From: Anticarsia gemmatalis
Lineage: Eukaryota > Arthropoda > Insecta > Lepidoptera > Erebidae
Assembly: GCF_050436995.1 (NCBI RefSeq)
Contig: NC_134769.1
Coordinates: 1,426,001-1,490,000, forward strand
Length of the DNA: 64,000 nt
Direction: 5' to 3'
How positions within the stretch are numbered: the stretch's first letter is position 1; each line of letters begins with the position of its first letter. Positions 40,401 to 55,400 of the stretch are shown piece by piece. The notes beneath the pieces are model-generated. The model was not told the origin of the DNA. It saw only the letters and a list, made by a program, of their open reading frames with translations, and ran no database searches. Both the position numbers and the translations under genes were made by a program.

Positions 40401-43400
40401 AAAGTAAATAAACTATGTAAACTACAATTAATACAAAAGGCTTCTGCGAATTATAAAAAATACCTATTTTACGAAAAGTAATCCTATAATCTCTGTCCAC
40501 CCAACAACTTCACGAGGCTCATATCCAAGGCTACTCTGACCACTGGACTGAGTAACAAAGATAATATTTACACTAGACTGACCTTATAAGCCGCTGCTTT
40601 TACCCTCCAAAATAATACTATTTTATTTACTTTTATATGTAGAGTAAAGTAGTTATATACTTAGCTATTTTTTGGCGCCTAGTTGGCGGTATATATTCTT
40701 AGATCGTTTGCAAATATGATTCATGTGATTCCAATTGCCAATCGAAGATAGACAATACTTAAAGTTACGTCCAGACATCTTATATAATATTAAATGTATG
40801 TACTTCAACTACAGTAAATAATATACAATTATTTACTTATCCTAGACTACATTATACAGTCAGACGGGCAAACTAACTAGTAATAAATAATTCATTTAAA
40901 TCTCTGGTATGTAATTTGGTGAATAATTTAAAAATATTAGAAGCTTAAGATGAAAATCTCAAATGAAAGAAATGTATTTACTACCTACATCACGTAATTA
41001 AATTACCATCATATTTTTGGGACAAACCTCCGGTTTCTGAGCACATTTAGCGGTGGTTTATCTATTCCACAGCGTTTTTTTATATGAGTCTCAACGCTAT
41101 TGAATAGATAAACTACCGCTAAATGTACTCAGAAACCTGGGGTAAGACTCTTATCACTGAAAAAGCCTTCATATAAAAACGTAATAGTGCCAATACTATC
41201 CAAGGCCTACCCAGTTCCATTTCGAGGAACCGTAACCATGAACTATTTCCGATTGAATATCGATCCGAGCACAATTAACCTAATGTAATGTAATATGCAT
41301 GGCGACTATCGTGGACTTTATAGATGGAATTATTTCGATAAATAAGTTTATTGGGGTTGATAATTGTGCAAGTTTTGAGGGTAAATGAAGAGCTTTGTTT
41401 AGTTTATTTATAACTAGCTGACCCGCGCAACTTCGTCACATAAGAGAAAATGCGTCATAATTTTCCCCGTGTGTGTAACATTTCTCGTTGCTACTCCGCT
41501 CCTATTGGTCGTAGCGTCATGATATATAGCCTATAGCCTTCCTCAATAAATAGACTATCTAACACTGAAAGAATTTTTCAAATCGGATCAGTAGTTCCTG
41601 AGATTAGCGCGTTCAAACAAACAAACAAACAAACTCTTCAGCTTTATAATATTATAGTATAGATATAACGCTTATGCTATCTTAAAGTGTAGTCAGAGGT
41701 GTATTAAATGCACCGGCGTTTTGTTTTAACTGTATTAGTGTCATGTAATAAGAGGCAAGTCTTTTGCCATATACCGATCGCTACTCAAACTCCAGACTAC
41801 TATAAAATTTAGTAATACATATTATAGTGCAAATTAGAAAAAATAACAACCTCACTTTCCCCGACCAGGGACAGTGTTGGTCCCAGGTAATAAGTGCCGA
41901 GCTTATAGCCATAAAACTGTTTAAATACCAAACGCCAGTCTACTAAAATCTAAAATGATCAGAAAAAAATTAACATCACTGCCTGACCAGGGTACCTGAG
42001 ACCCAGTACTCAGCAGTTGTATGTACAACAGTAAATATTTTAACAAACTTTGCTTTTCAATACTGTCTACACGACAAAACTGCAAACAATACTCAATATT
42101 ATCAAAATACAAATTTATCAAACTACCCTCGCGCCTCGTCGTCAGCGATTGGCCACGTTTCACCCTGCACTTCACAACACAAACGATTGCCAAATGTCGC
42201 TACATCGCCGACTCTGCCAAATTGCACATTTCAGCACAAATTTGCAGCAGCAAGTCCATAATTCATGTGAAAATAGCAAACTTTGAACGTAGAATGGATG
42301 TTGATCATGTTAGTAAAGGCTGTTGTGTATAGTCAGTAAATTCATTGTTTTGCTATTAAAAATATGCCTTAAAATTACTTAACATGTAATTTCATTTGAT
42401 TCATTTATTACGTCAAGTAGTAGTAGTCTGGTGGGTAGTGCTGCTCATGAAGTCTCGGGTTCAATTCCCGGGCCTAGCAAAGTACTATTGGTCTTTTGTA
42501 ATTTATATTAGAGTATTACTCAATAGTAGCCCGGAGTTTGGTAACGTGCCCGGTGAATGGCAATACTTTATAGCGAAATATATGTGTACTATTATATACC
42601 TCTGCCTACACCATTGCGTATAACAGCCATGATAATATTATATATGTATTTAATATCTTCTACAACAATTAATTTACGATCGGTGTCTCAAAACCTATTC
42701 TTCTAACACTTAGCAGATACATCAAAGGACCTCTGACTCACTCAACTCTCTACCACGACCTACAGTGTGGAGTTCGTGACTCCGTTACATATTGTTATTG
42801 TTATTGAGGGTCACTTTCACTGCTCATACCATTGTTCTAAGTCTCTCACGTTGTATTACGATTTCACAATTGTTTACCAACATTGGTGGCCAATTCGCAC
42901 TTACTTTAAAATAGGTTATAGCTTAAAATACTCGCCAATGCTGAAAGCAGTATAGAATAGTTGGTCTGTTAAGTAATCTAGATAAGAAAGCTCGGGTGCG
43001 ATTCCCGAGTTAACATATGGTACCAATTTTAGAATATTTTTTTTTTTTTTTTTTTTTTGCTTTTAAAAGACAACTCCCGCACTAAGAATTGCTCTTGTGT
43101 CGCGGGGACTTTTACAAACATACAAACAACGGACACAAAGCACAACCAGACCCGAAACAATTATTTGTGGATCGCACAAATAATTGTCCCGTGTGGGAAT
43201 CGAACCCACGACCTCCAGTTGCAGTGGTATCGGCGTGGCGACCTAAACCACTGCGCCACGGACGTAGTCGTAGTCATTTCTTCTAGTTGTAGTAATGCTG
43301 TACATTGCGCAATAGAGCATAGGTTTTGGTCCTACCACTGCTATACTATTCAGTTAAATTTCGAGGTTTAATAAAGTAAAACTTTATAAAAAAAAATTTT

Positions 43401-46400
43401 TTTGACGATTTGCAGCTATTCCAAAATAATTAAATTTAGGCCTAATAAGGATTTGCTGCACTTATGCCAATTTCGACTATAGCAAAAATACTCCAATTAA
43501 TTGCCAAAGACACTCAAGTCCTTAATAATCTAGTAAAATAATAAACTAGTAAATCCCAAAGAATCACTCATTACGTAAAGCCTGACTATTACCACTATCG
43601 GAAGATAAAAATAACCTCACAACAACACAATCTCAAAAAGGAAATCACAGAAAAAGCCCAGACTAGTTAACATACCAGTTAATAATGGAACACATGCCAA
43701 CACTTTATAATTAATGAATCAATCTGATTGGCATCGACTATGGCAGACGGAGCGAGGCACGCGCGCTCGACCGGACCACTTTTTATCTGTCTTGGCGCAT
43801 GACTTTATTTTATGTGAAGTCTCTATTATCAGATGATTTAGACGAGCATGCCGCCGTTTAAGCCGTTGATGTATGTGTACCAAACTTACCTAGCCTACCT
43901 AAATCATCTATATTATTATACTAATGAACTAAGTGAAGCCAGAAGAGTTGGTTGGTCTGAACGCGCAAATATCAGGAACTAGTGGTTAGAATTGAAAAAA
44001 AAACTTTATGTTGTAGGAAAGCTATAAGCTATATAACGTCACGCTATGACTAATAGAAGCGATAAAAAATCACGCGTACGAAATTGAAGGCGGCCTCTAA
44101 TATGAAGTTAATGCTTAATGCGATCAATGATGATGACGAAATTAAATGATTGACTAGAATTTTATGACAAAGTGACGGCAGCGTTGAGACCTATTCCTGT
44201 TAGAACATAATAAGCTGTCGCATATAATAACACTAAATAAGAATAAACTTCACATATTCTTTAGGATGTCGGTTATTCTAATAGGTTAGGCACCTTACAT
44301 TCGATCACGAAGTTTTGATAGTAGTTAATATGTCTTATGTACATATATTATCAAGCGTCCGATATTTGAAACTTGTAAAAAATATACTTTACGAGAACTA
44401 CAAAATTGTTATCGTAAAGTATAATATCTCCATTTAAGCTTAAAGTTGTTCCCAGACCTAGATTTTTACACACTGTTATATTAAAAGCCGTTACTCTCTA
44501 ACCACTCTTTTCTTCTCCAGGCGACCACCGCCCTCGGTGACGTGATAGCAGCCAAGGAGCCCGAGGTGGTGAGCACGGAGTACCGCAACCAGTTCGCGTG
44601 GCCCAAGGACACCACGGACTCCGTGCCCAGGAAGAGCATCTCCATGGGAGCGCTCAAGAAGGCTGCTGTCGCCGAAGGTAGGCTCCATAACATTTAATTT
44701 TTTGTATAATTGTATCTATTTTTTGCCCAAAGCCTTACTTTACGTTTGATCTCTGAATAACCGAAAACTTATACCTTCTAGATTTTTTCTCTCGAAAATA
44801 CTTCTCATTCTCAGGATGTATTTTACTTAGGTTAGGTAGAAATTTACGCATCTAACTTCCAATTTAACAAAAGAAATTGAAACTTTTAACCTATATTTTT
44901 GTACCTAAGTTGAAGGATGTCACTTTATTATAAAAATTGTAATACGTTACATAACGTATTACAATTTTTATAATAAATATTATGAAATTAAATTTTTGTC
45001 ATGTAACTACGGTATTGATTTATTTGATTACATCAAAACTGTACTGTGATAGCAATCAAAAACTTAAAATTTTACATCAAAATATCTTACTACTAAATAT
45101 CTGCTTTCTAGAAATAGTCTAATACACCCCCCATGTACACACCACCCTCAAGGGGGTGAGTTAGTAAGCACGTACAGCCAGCAAACAAACAAATATCGCT
45201 GGTGTAGTGTTCCCTCAGGACATCGATAGAGTCTCGGCGCCAATTTGGCACTCGGCTCTCCGACGCCGCTCAATGACACGCCCTGTCACTAGGTAGATAC
45301 TAACAATAGAATTTTAGGTCGCTTTATGAATATTTTTCGGCTTTAAGAAGTACTGCGGTAGGTTGTACGGTGGTAGGTAAATAAGTAAACATAATCTAAA
45401 TTATAATAAGGTCCATTTAATCATTACACTTTTTTTGGCCAACTTCAGAAAATAAGGAGGTTCTCAAATTTACTAGGTGTATTTAGTCTCAGTTTTGAAC
45501 TTTGTATATGTTATAAACCGCTGGAAAACTGTCATGTCATGTCATGGCGATATTATTTATTTAGAATCAACATATATTTTTGATATTATGATATAAAAGC
45601 ATGCTTTTTCCAGCCCTCAAGGTCTGAAACTACTCCCCGAAGTTTAAAATTAATTCCGTAGTTAGCTGAAAAATAGATTATTAGTTACAATAAATACTTG
45701 GATCTTTTATGTAGGTAGTTGATACATACTAACATTAGACCATAAGTGCTCTATCTTTAGAACCTTTGCAAATTTTATCTACCTACCTAAATGTCAGTCA
45801 AATCGATACAGCATACCTAGATTACCTAGGTTCACCTCACCTATGACCTAATCCCTTCAAGGAAACTACCTATTATTACATGCCTATTCCATCAAGGTCT
45901 ACAATGTTAAATGAATTATAACCACGATACAATCCACATGAAACATAACCAACTACCTCGGCTTGTATTAAAGTTGGCAACTGCCACTGCGCTTTGTCGT
46001 TGAAAACTTAAATCATAGACTAATGTAGAGTAGGGTGACTATGGTTCGAAATACTCCTGTATTATTTTTTTATGTTCGAAGGTGTCAGTTTATCTTTAAA
46101 GTTTGTGTAGTAGTCAAGGTTTTGAATTCGCTTATTCAATAAAATTCCTAAAATTTTCTATGAATATTTTTACACTGTAAAGCGGTTTCATGTTCTCTGA
46201 ATCAGTATTAATAAATTTACCAACTGGCGTTTTTCCAAACATTTGTTGATACCTTCAATATTTGAGGACGTGATAGTATGCGAACATATATCATGAAATA
46301 AAATAGCATAAAAACCAAATATTAAGTAACTTCTTAGTAAACTTCGTACACAGTACACCGAGAGTCCAGTATTTAACTGCGGAATAATTGGACTATCGCA

Positions 46401-49400
46401 GCGCATTGCGCTATCAACACAGAATACATGGGCGAGTCCATTTTTGACAGCTTGTCGCTTAGCAACAAAACTAGTAAAGCGTGTCGTGTCGTTCACTTAT
46501 TTTTAGAGAAATTTCGATAAAAAATTAAGCTTCTATTTTTTTCATATCAAGTTAACGAGAATCGAGTACCGAGTACTCTCCATAAGTATTGAAGGTATCT
46601 CACCAGTCATACTGTATAGTTAGGTACTATAGAAATAGTAACTAAACTAAACTTAACTATTCTTAACCATTCCCAAGCAAAGACGAACCTTGTATATTTG
46701 GATAATAGGAAACTACTTTATTCCTTCGACCGACTGTGACGGGCTAACTGTTATCTGATTTCCGCAACTCATATTGATAACGTTATCAATCGGTTTAACC
46801 CAAGGTTGCCAAGATTCTTGAAGAAGACTGATTCATTTCATAAAACAGCTGACTGCCATAGAGTAAGCGAATAGTATGTTTCAAACTATAAAATCAATCG
46901 GATTTAGCGATTGCAGGTCTTAAATTGCAATATTTTACATTCGCATTTCACGAACCTACTTTCCATGTACAAAAAAACAAGTACTCCTTCTTCATTTAAT
47001 ATCTGCATCCCTCAAAGTAGACTGGATGATCCTATGTATATTAACACTGGCGTTATACAACTTTGTATAAAAAGTGTTAATCCATTAATAAATACCTATA
47101 CTAAGGCTCTCAAACTTTACACTCTAATAAAGTTGTAACGTTTAAACAGACTTCTTACCAAAAAAAAATAACTGTTAAACAAGGACAATCATATTCACAA
47201 ACAAACTCAGAAAACTAAAGTCTGTTATACTCAAGTTATCCTCCAAAACTCTCATACGAAGAACTACAAAAAAATGCCGTAAATCCCTTAAAGATTGAAA
47301 CAAACCACATCCAAATCCTCACAAATATCGTGCAACAAAACTGTCTGTACAAAACCCATGGTAACCCTTCCACTCGTAAGTTATTCAGATAACTTCCCAA
47401 CTGTGCATTCGCTATGAAATGCATAATTTATAAGCACGACCTATGAAGTGTTCAACTTTGAGGATTTTCACATCGGATGTATTTTAGTCGTATTTTTATA
47501 CTCTCGTATTTTTCCGCGGCTACGTTGATGTGGCACGTGTATGTTCACTTAGGCACATGTTTGTATGGCGTTGAGCTTGTTTGGTTAAGCGACTTGCAAT
47601 ACTAATTTTCAAAATGAGAGATTGCGTGTGGACTAAATAAAAGATTGGTGGTCCTTATTCGCGCTAATGGATAATTTTCTAATGTAGATAACGAAAATAA
47701 TCTTTGAAAAGCACTCACTATCACCGAGGTGCACAAAGTAGACATTTAAAATTTGCTCACTTCACCTAGATGATACGGTACCTGCGGACTAAACTGCATT
47801 GGGTACCTAGTTCCATAAAAACTGTTCAGTGTCCACCAAAATCAAATATCAGTTGATTAAAAAAACAAATCATTAATTAGCTAGAAATCATTACATTTTC
47901 GAACGTATTCGTACTGAAAATCAACCTTATATGAAATCGCCTTTACGCTCCCAGACTGTCTAGTCACTATAGTTGATGTGCAAATATAAACAATTCCGAA
48001 TAAAACTGTTATTTTAAATCAGCATGCAAGAGAGACTGTTTATTTGCATGTCTTTTACACGATCGCCTGTTTTTGAGACAGGTTTAAAAACGAGATGGGA
48101 TGAAATAATACATTATTAAACATCTACGTGTAATCCATTTAGAAAAGATCTTTGTTTTTAAGAAAGGCAAGTCTTGTTGTGCATTTTATTTGTCTTTGAA
48201 TGATACAATTTATATTACTACCAAAATTTTACGTGACAACAGCTTATATTAAGTTCGGCACGTTTATTTGAAAATATACATAATCTACTGTCTTGCGATG
48301 GCACGGCTAAATAAATTGTTACTTTAGTATTATTATAATCTTTATTTCTATCCTTATATATTTAATTCTGTAATTGTATCTTCTTGACGAGTTAAAAACA
48401 CAGCATTTATTCAAAGGCAAAATGGGTTATCAAATATAATTGTCTTATTCTGAATCTTGAAATATCAATTACCGAGTAACGCAACAGATTTGAAACAATT
48501 AATTCACCATGAAGCCTTAGCAAAAACCTTTAATTTCTACTCTTAGTTTACGACAGAGCCTTCAGTCATGATGAAATATACGAGACACGAGACATTAAGA
48601 GGCGAGGTCGTCGCAGATAAATGCGTTTATACTTATGTAACGGTTTGTCACGAAAACATAAAGCGTAATAACATTTATAATAAACATTAGACATAAGTTT
48701 TATTTATTTTACAGAATCTTGCTTGAATGACATTACGTATTTTTGTAATTGCTCTTTCTGTTAGGATCGGTCATTAACCTTAAATAAGTTCAAAAAAGTA
48801 ACATTCTTTTGACAATGGCGGGACACGTGCCTTTAGCATTAAATAGCCTTTTTGATACATTTTAAGTGCTGGTAATTTTTAACCGACTTCGAAAACAAGG
48901 ATGTAATCTCTTCTGCGTTATAATAACCGTGAACAGGGTTTCGATAATAGTATAATTTATGAACATAAATAGTATTTTTTATAACATCTCAATGTTCCCG
49001 TTACTATTTTATAATACCTTAAAATCTGTTACGACCTAAATGTTGTTCCGTATTTTCAAAAACATCTTAATTTACCTTTATAATAATTTTCCCGCCTAAA
49101 CTTTCCAGGGTTGGTAGAAGCGGAGCCCCTGATGAACCATGTGGATGGGGACCACGATGATCACAAGCGATACATCGAAGACTACCTCTGGAACGGACAG
49201 AAGCCTGGAGTCCAGAGGTGGGTGTCCTCACAGACCTTCTACGATCTATAGATGACTTGTCTAGTACAGAGTTAGTTGGTTTATCTGGTTTATCTAGACG
49301 ATGTTTTAATGTTTGCAAGGAGTGATAAATTTCGTGAGACAATGTGTAAAATATTTTTTGTGGGTAGTTCTAAAATGTTTACCTCACTTGAACATAAAGC

Positions 49401-52400
49401 ACTGATTATAGCTGTGTTAAAAGATGAACCAACTAACTATAGACTAAATTAATCTAGTGAAACATAACATTCAAAATATTTTCACGAAATTAACCAACTT
49501 TAAGGTATTTTGTGAAAATATTTTCAAATTTCTACCAGCTTCAGCTTATCACATCCCCATAAGACTAAAGCTTCCCAAATACTTCTAGATTTTTCTTATA
49601 GATTGTTTCATTTTTTAATTATTTATCTTTTTCATATTTAAAAGCATGCTTTTCTTTAAATTTTAACACTCAACAATTAAATTCATTGAGAAACAGTCTA
49701 TAACCATTACTATTAATAATTTGATCATTGTCACAAAATGCTTTGCTTTCGCTAAAGCAGCAGCTTCTTAGCCAATTGTGTCATTAATGATATCATCAGA
49801 ATAATTGAGATTAGAAATAACCACATCTTCACCAGACATTCAAACACTGGATTCAAAATTACACACAATCACATAAGAAATATTGGAATTTAAAATCCGT
49901 AAAGATCCGGACTCTACACAATGTTTTTTCTTTATATAATGTGAACATTAGATCTTGTACATATTTATTATTAAATGTATAAAAAATAATCCCAGACTTT
50001 TTCAGGTGAAGAGATTTTTAAGACGATATTTTTTTCCTATAATTGCTATAGCTTTCAAATTTCTATGTGTTTAGCTTTATGTACTAACCTGGTTGTGGAG
50101 GAAACTTTTTCTCTGAATTCACTTTCTTTGTTTTACTAATGGGCTCACACTAACACAGTATCTGTTTTTGCAATTTATCTACATTCAAGGTTTTGTTTGT
50201 GTTCAATTGTACTCTTGTAATCAAGCTGTTAGATTCGTACTCATTTGTAATTTGCATTTTTGAAATCTGTTACGACGGAATTATCTACTAACCTTTTTAA
50301 AAGATCTGATTAATTGTAATTAAAGAAACAAATTGATTAACTACTGATAAAATATGTCACAATAGAACTCAACAAACTGCGTGACAAAACGTGATCACCA
50401 TTATAATTCTTAGAATGACTTCAATAAAATATTGTGTAGTACAAAGCCCACTTATATTCTAAACTAAATTGGCACTTAAATACATTTGTAAGACTGACAA
50501 CTTGACAAAGGTTCCTCTACGACCGTGTTCTGCCCCCAATTCTTTACTAAAAGCCTTTTTAAAGCAGAACAAAGTCTAAATTTCGTTTTTGATATTTGCT
50601 TAACATGTAAACTCCTCACGGTGACGGTGTCTAGGCCGAAGTAGCTTTAGTTCAACAACAACTAACATTAGTACGGAATGACAGCTAGATTTTTTGATTA
50701 CTCAATGTGTCCTGCACTTTTGTCGATGTGAACGTTCATTGATAATGTTTTATTAGAACCTGTATGTCGATGTATCACCACACTTGAACACTGGAGGTAG
50801 AGAGAGGGCACGGGGCGGCAGCCCGCACTGTCTGTCGGTCCTTCTAGACTCTTCTAGGTTTCGACATCCTAACCTCACCATTGCGAGCTTGACAATTATT
50901 TGAAGCATGTCTGTACTACTAACCCGGCTCGTGCGAGTCGTTTCTGTTGCCACATCATCATCACAGACGACAACCACCAGGCGTCTAAGACTTAAATGGA
51001 ATTTTCCAGAAAATCGACGTTCCGTAACGCGCTATCGGCCCTCATATCCAACGGGGAGGATCGTTCCAAAGATAATAGGAAACGTTACAAAAGCGAGTAC
51101 AAAAAGAAATTTAGACCGTTCTCTCAATACGTGTACGAGGCGTCTAAAGGGACATTTACGAAATGCAGGGGGAAAGGGAAGGCAAATGAGGAGGCGAGCG
51201 AGAGGATGCTGGGGGACTCGGGGCGGGGAGACGCGGGGGCGGGGGCGGTAGGGGGCGCGGGGGGTGACGGCGCGGAGGACAGCGCCAGCACGCTGCGCGC
51301 GGCGGGCCTGCAGCCGCTCGGCCTGGCCCAGGGCGACTCCTGGTACCGCGAGGTGCTGGACCTGCGCAAGCGCGCCGGCGAGTACAAGGTCTGCGCCTAT
51401 CCATACTACGTGTTATACCTACTTACTACGGACCACTCCCGAATATACAGAAACTGTTTGAAAAATATAAATGCCACAGGACAGAGAAGTTTTGAAGAAA
51501 TAACATAAGAAAAAAGAAGTTCACAATCAAGTTTAACGAGTTAATTAAGGCATTATTGCAAAATGATACCGTTTACTGGCGCTCTCGAGATACCCTGTTT
51601 TGTTTTCCAAATAATTCCTATCTTCAAAACTGCTCTGTTCTGTCTTGAAGTTTGAAATTCTCAAAAACCAAAAGAAAATTGTATGTCAACCGAAAAAATT
51701 GTTTAATATAATGTTAGGTAGGTCCCATACACACATCAATCGATTCGCTTCTCCATAATCATGCTTGGTATTCAATATTGGCGATATTTCGACAGTACCG
51801 CGGCTGGGGGACAGAAATGGCTCCAGAACACATCACACAGCTTTACAATAAGCAGATCGAGCTCTGGTACCAAGTGTCCCGTCGATCTTCGCTGTCGGCC
51901 TTATCACTAGCTTCCACCAATCACAAGTAAGTGATGCACCAAGCGACGGCTTCTAAGGCTTGAGGGAACACCTCCAAATTTCATCATTTTATCATTGAGA
52001 GCACTTCGAAAATTTTCACTGCTGAACATAGGCCTCGCATATGCCAAGGACCACTTCAGACTCGTAGTGAAGGAGAATCATACAGAAATGGACTCTGAAC
52101 AAAATTTTTGAACTGTCTGGACGTCGCAGAAAGATCTAGTGTTTTTTTCCTACTTGGCGCTGCACAATATGTGTTGATATCGGTATATGGTGTTGATATC
52201 GTTATTTGTATTGTTTCAAAGATTGGTTTAAAAAAGTTTCCGACCGACCAAGATCCCTCGAGCCTTGAAAGCAATCCGCTTTTATAATCATAAGTATTTT
52301 TAGTGGCAATAAGGCTGATGCAAGAATGGCTTGAATGGCGACGGAAGCCACGGTATCTGCTATCGAACGTAGAGTAGATATCATCAGCCCTTAGTTTTAC

Positions 52401-55400
52401 GACCTGAAGCTCGGCGAAAGTGAAAGACAAGTGTTTTTTTTTGGTAAGTGGAGGACGGAGGTGTCTACAAAACAATTTTCAGTGATCAGCAAGAAAAACT
52501 ACAGTTTAAATGGAGCTGTGATAACCTTCTTATATTTAAAGATTTTAAGGGTGAGTCCTGAAAAAACTAGCTGCTGTATTGCTCAGCGTATAGCTATGCA
52601 GCTTCCTATATAACCAAGCCCAATATTCTTGCTCTAGTACCCCCTCCTGTAGACCAGAAAAATATAAGGCATGTTTTAATATTTTCTCCATTCGCAGGGC
52701 ATTGCCACGTGATGAAAAGGATGGGAAGGAATCCAAAGGTCACTCGCCCAAGAAGTTCAGGTCGTTCAGGTCGGCGCCCCACCAGTCGATCCACGCCAAG
52801 CTTCAGGAGACGAAGGCCTTGGAGCGGTCCCCCCACAAGACCTCGCCCCAGAAGCAGAGGAAGAAGCTGCAGGGGCACAGCTTCGATGAAGGTGCTACTC
52901 AGGATGGTATGAGAGTTTTATTATTAAAGAAGTTTGTGAAAGTTAGGAAATGGCTAATGACGAATCTCAAAACACCATACTTACTTATAAGACAGCTCAA
53001 GGCAGTAATGACTTAGATGATCGTTTACATAACAAAAAGTGAGAAGTAAAAATCGCAAAGTCTGATCAAAAGTATACATATGTATTTCTACTTCAAGCAA
53101 TACTATACAATTAGTTTATAAAGTATCACTTCTTAATTGAAAGTCTTACCTTGTTTATTGACTTCAACAGCAGTGACACCAACCAGATTTGTCTTATTTT
53201 ATTTTTTTTCTCCATTTTAAATCCCTTCTATCCACATTTCAGGAGCGAAAACCGGCGAGAACGCAGCGTTCCGGTCTCCTCGGCGGCGACCACGTTCAGC
53301 CGACCCGGCGCCGGCGGCTGCTCACGCTAAACACCTCGCCAACGGCCACGAGCCTCACCCGGCCCCCATCAAACCAACCGGTGAGAGGCCTCCTCTCATT
53401 GCTACTGTTATCGCTGTTTAGAATACGAAGCTTTGAATCCTTCATTATCTCTTTTCTTGGGGGATCTTATGATGTTCTGTTGAAGTCTTATGAGCGGGTT
53501 TGATGGAGGTATTTGGACATCTTATAGTATACCAACTAGGTAACCAACAGTAGCGTAACTTCAGGGTGGTCTAATGCTCATTAAGGCCCTGGGATAATCG
53601 TTAGGCTACGAAATTGAAATTTAAAAAATTCTGAATATGAGGTCTAGCGGACATAATCCACATCGCTAGGCACAATTTTTGAGCTTAATCAATGCTCTTG
53701 AGCAACTGATAGCAGAAAAATCTTTAAAACACTTATAAAAATAATACTTTTAAATAAATAGGTAACCTAGGTTCTTCTAGGTTCTTCTAGGTTCTAGGTT
53801 AACATTCTTCATTTAGTTCTCGCTAGATGACATCATCGTTCCATAAACATCTCTTCTAGAATTTTCCGAGCTAATTAGTTAACTACTTGCTACGAAACCT
53901 CTACGACGTCGTAGCAGCTCTACGATCGCCTAGTGATCGTCTTTCTTACTTCTATACTAGATTCTATGTTTAGAAGTCTAGATCTAAGCTAATCGATGTG
54001 TGTACTAATTACTAACTGTTGTAATCCTGCCTGATGCCTGTCCCTTCCTGTGGCTAACATCTGAGAATATGGCTCTTAATATATTTTTGGAAAAAAATAT
54101 ATCCAAAATACAAAAAACATTTCAATATTTAAAGTTGAAAGCGGTCCTTCTTTTATCTTCAAGTAAACGATTCTTTGTAATAATCCAATTTTAGAACCTG
54201 AAGCATTGAAAATGCGAAAGTTTTATCCTATTTTATAAAGACTGACAAACGAATCCTAAGAGCCATTTCTCAATAGCCAAAAACAATAGTAGAAAACAAC
54301 TTTCTTCTGTAGGTTTGCCGTTGAGTAGAGGGAGTAGTAATAGAGTTAGGTCGACATCGCGGGGCGGCCGGTCGCCGTCGGCTCCGAGCAAAACGGCCAC
54401 TGGGGCCCCGGTCACACTCTTGGCTCCTGGGGCCACGATGCCTAACGGGGCCCCAAGCCGGGGCCGCCGCAGTCGCAGCGTGTCCAAAGTCGGAATTAAG
54501 TTGGGTGCGTAACTATAGCAGGTGACTGTTGCAGTTGCGTCGACGCTCTATGTTACAAAGCTTCTAGTCCGTGAGCTTCTGTCTTGTTTCGTTACATTGG
54601 CATTCTGTTCGGCCTGTGTGGCTTTGAAATTGTTGTTTTTGTTTTTACTGTCTCTTTCATTGACTATTTTAATGCAATAACGACAAGAGATAGTAAGAAC
54701 ATTGTTTGAATTTGAATGTGTTTAAAACTTAGTCCAGTTTCATTTCACGAATCAAATTCGGCACAATTTTTGCTCTGGCAATGTTGTTATGTCATTGCAA
54801 ATATAGTGTGTCGGTTATAATGGAAGAAGTTTTAAGCAATAATGTAGCTTTCTCGTGTTTCTGTAAGCTTTATGTTGTGTTTATTACTTTGGTTAGTGCG
54901 TCAACGCAACGTTGGTCACTGAAGAACGCAATGGCACCGACTGGGAATGGCTTGTCACGACACAGGTGTGATTGTATGTCCGTATCGTCCGTGTGAACAC
55001 CTTGCACACCCCACTAGTTAGTTGTGACAGTCTACGAATGGTGTACTCTATTGTACACTCAATGGGAAACACATAAAAAATAAGATTGAATGGGTTGCAA
55101 AAATAGTGTATTTAGAAGACTGATATTAGAACAAGACTTAAATTAATGATTGTTATGTTTATTTCCATTGCGTACAGCGTAAAAAAATGGCGGGTTTGAA
55201 TATGGCAACCTTGTTACTAAATGGTGTTGCCATCTGTGAATTTTCACTAGACATTTATTAGGTGATTGACCGTAGAATGTAAAGTCCGATTTTATGGTTT
55301 TAATTATTTTATTTACATGAATAATAATTAATTAATATAGAAATAATTATTAGAGATTAGAGTAAAATCTGTTTGTGTAAACTAGTGTGTGTTTTCTTTA

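Larger units (their letters stand above)
38192..44520 (+). other. MDM1 intron 4, Helitron-rich
   Basis: A 6.3-kb intron containing three complete-ended small Helitrons (39226, 39841, 41414), a decayed fourth (43906), a foldback MITE (41027), two tRNA-related SINEs (42430, 43037) and a LINE tail fragment (40211). The remaining sequence is AT-rich and unremarkable. Confidence 0.8.

Noticed and set aside
43190..43262. tRNA-like sequence with A and B boxes (also at 8735, 18820, 33490, 42450)
   Set aside because: These are SINE heads: they continue into a shared SINE body and lack a proper acceptor stem and 3' half, so no tRNA gene is called.
46188..46496. 102-codon minus-strand frame in intron 5
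   Set aside because: No motif or partner exons; composition like non-coding DNA.
52056..52475. 139-codon minus-strand frame in intron 8
   Set aside because: Antisense to a gene region, no motif, and crossed by no splice signals that would join it to other exons.
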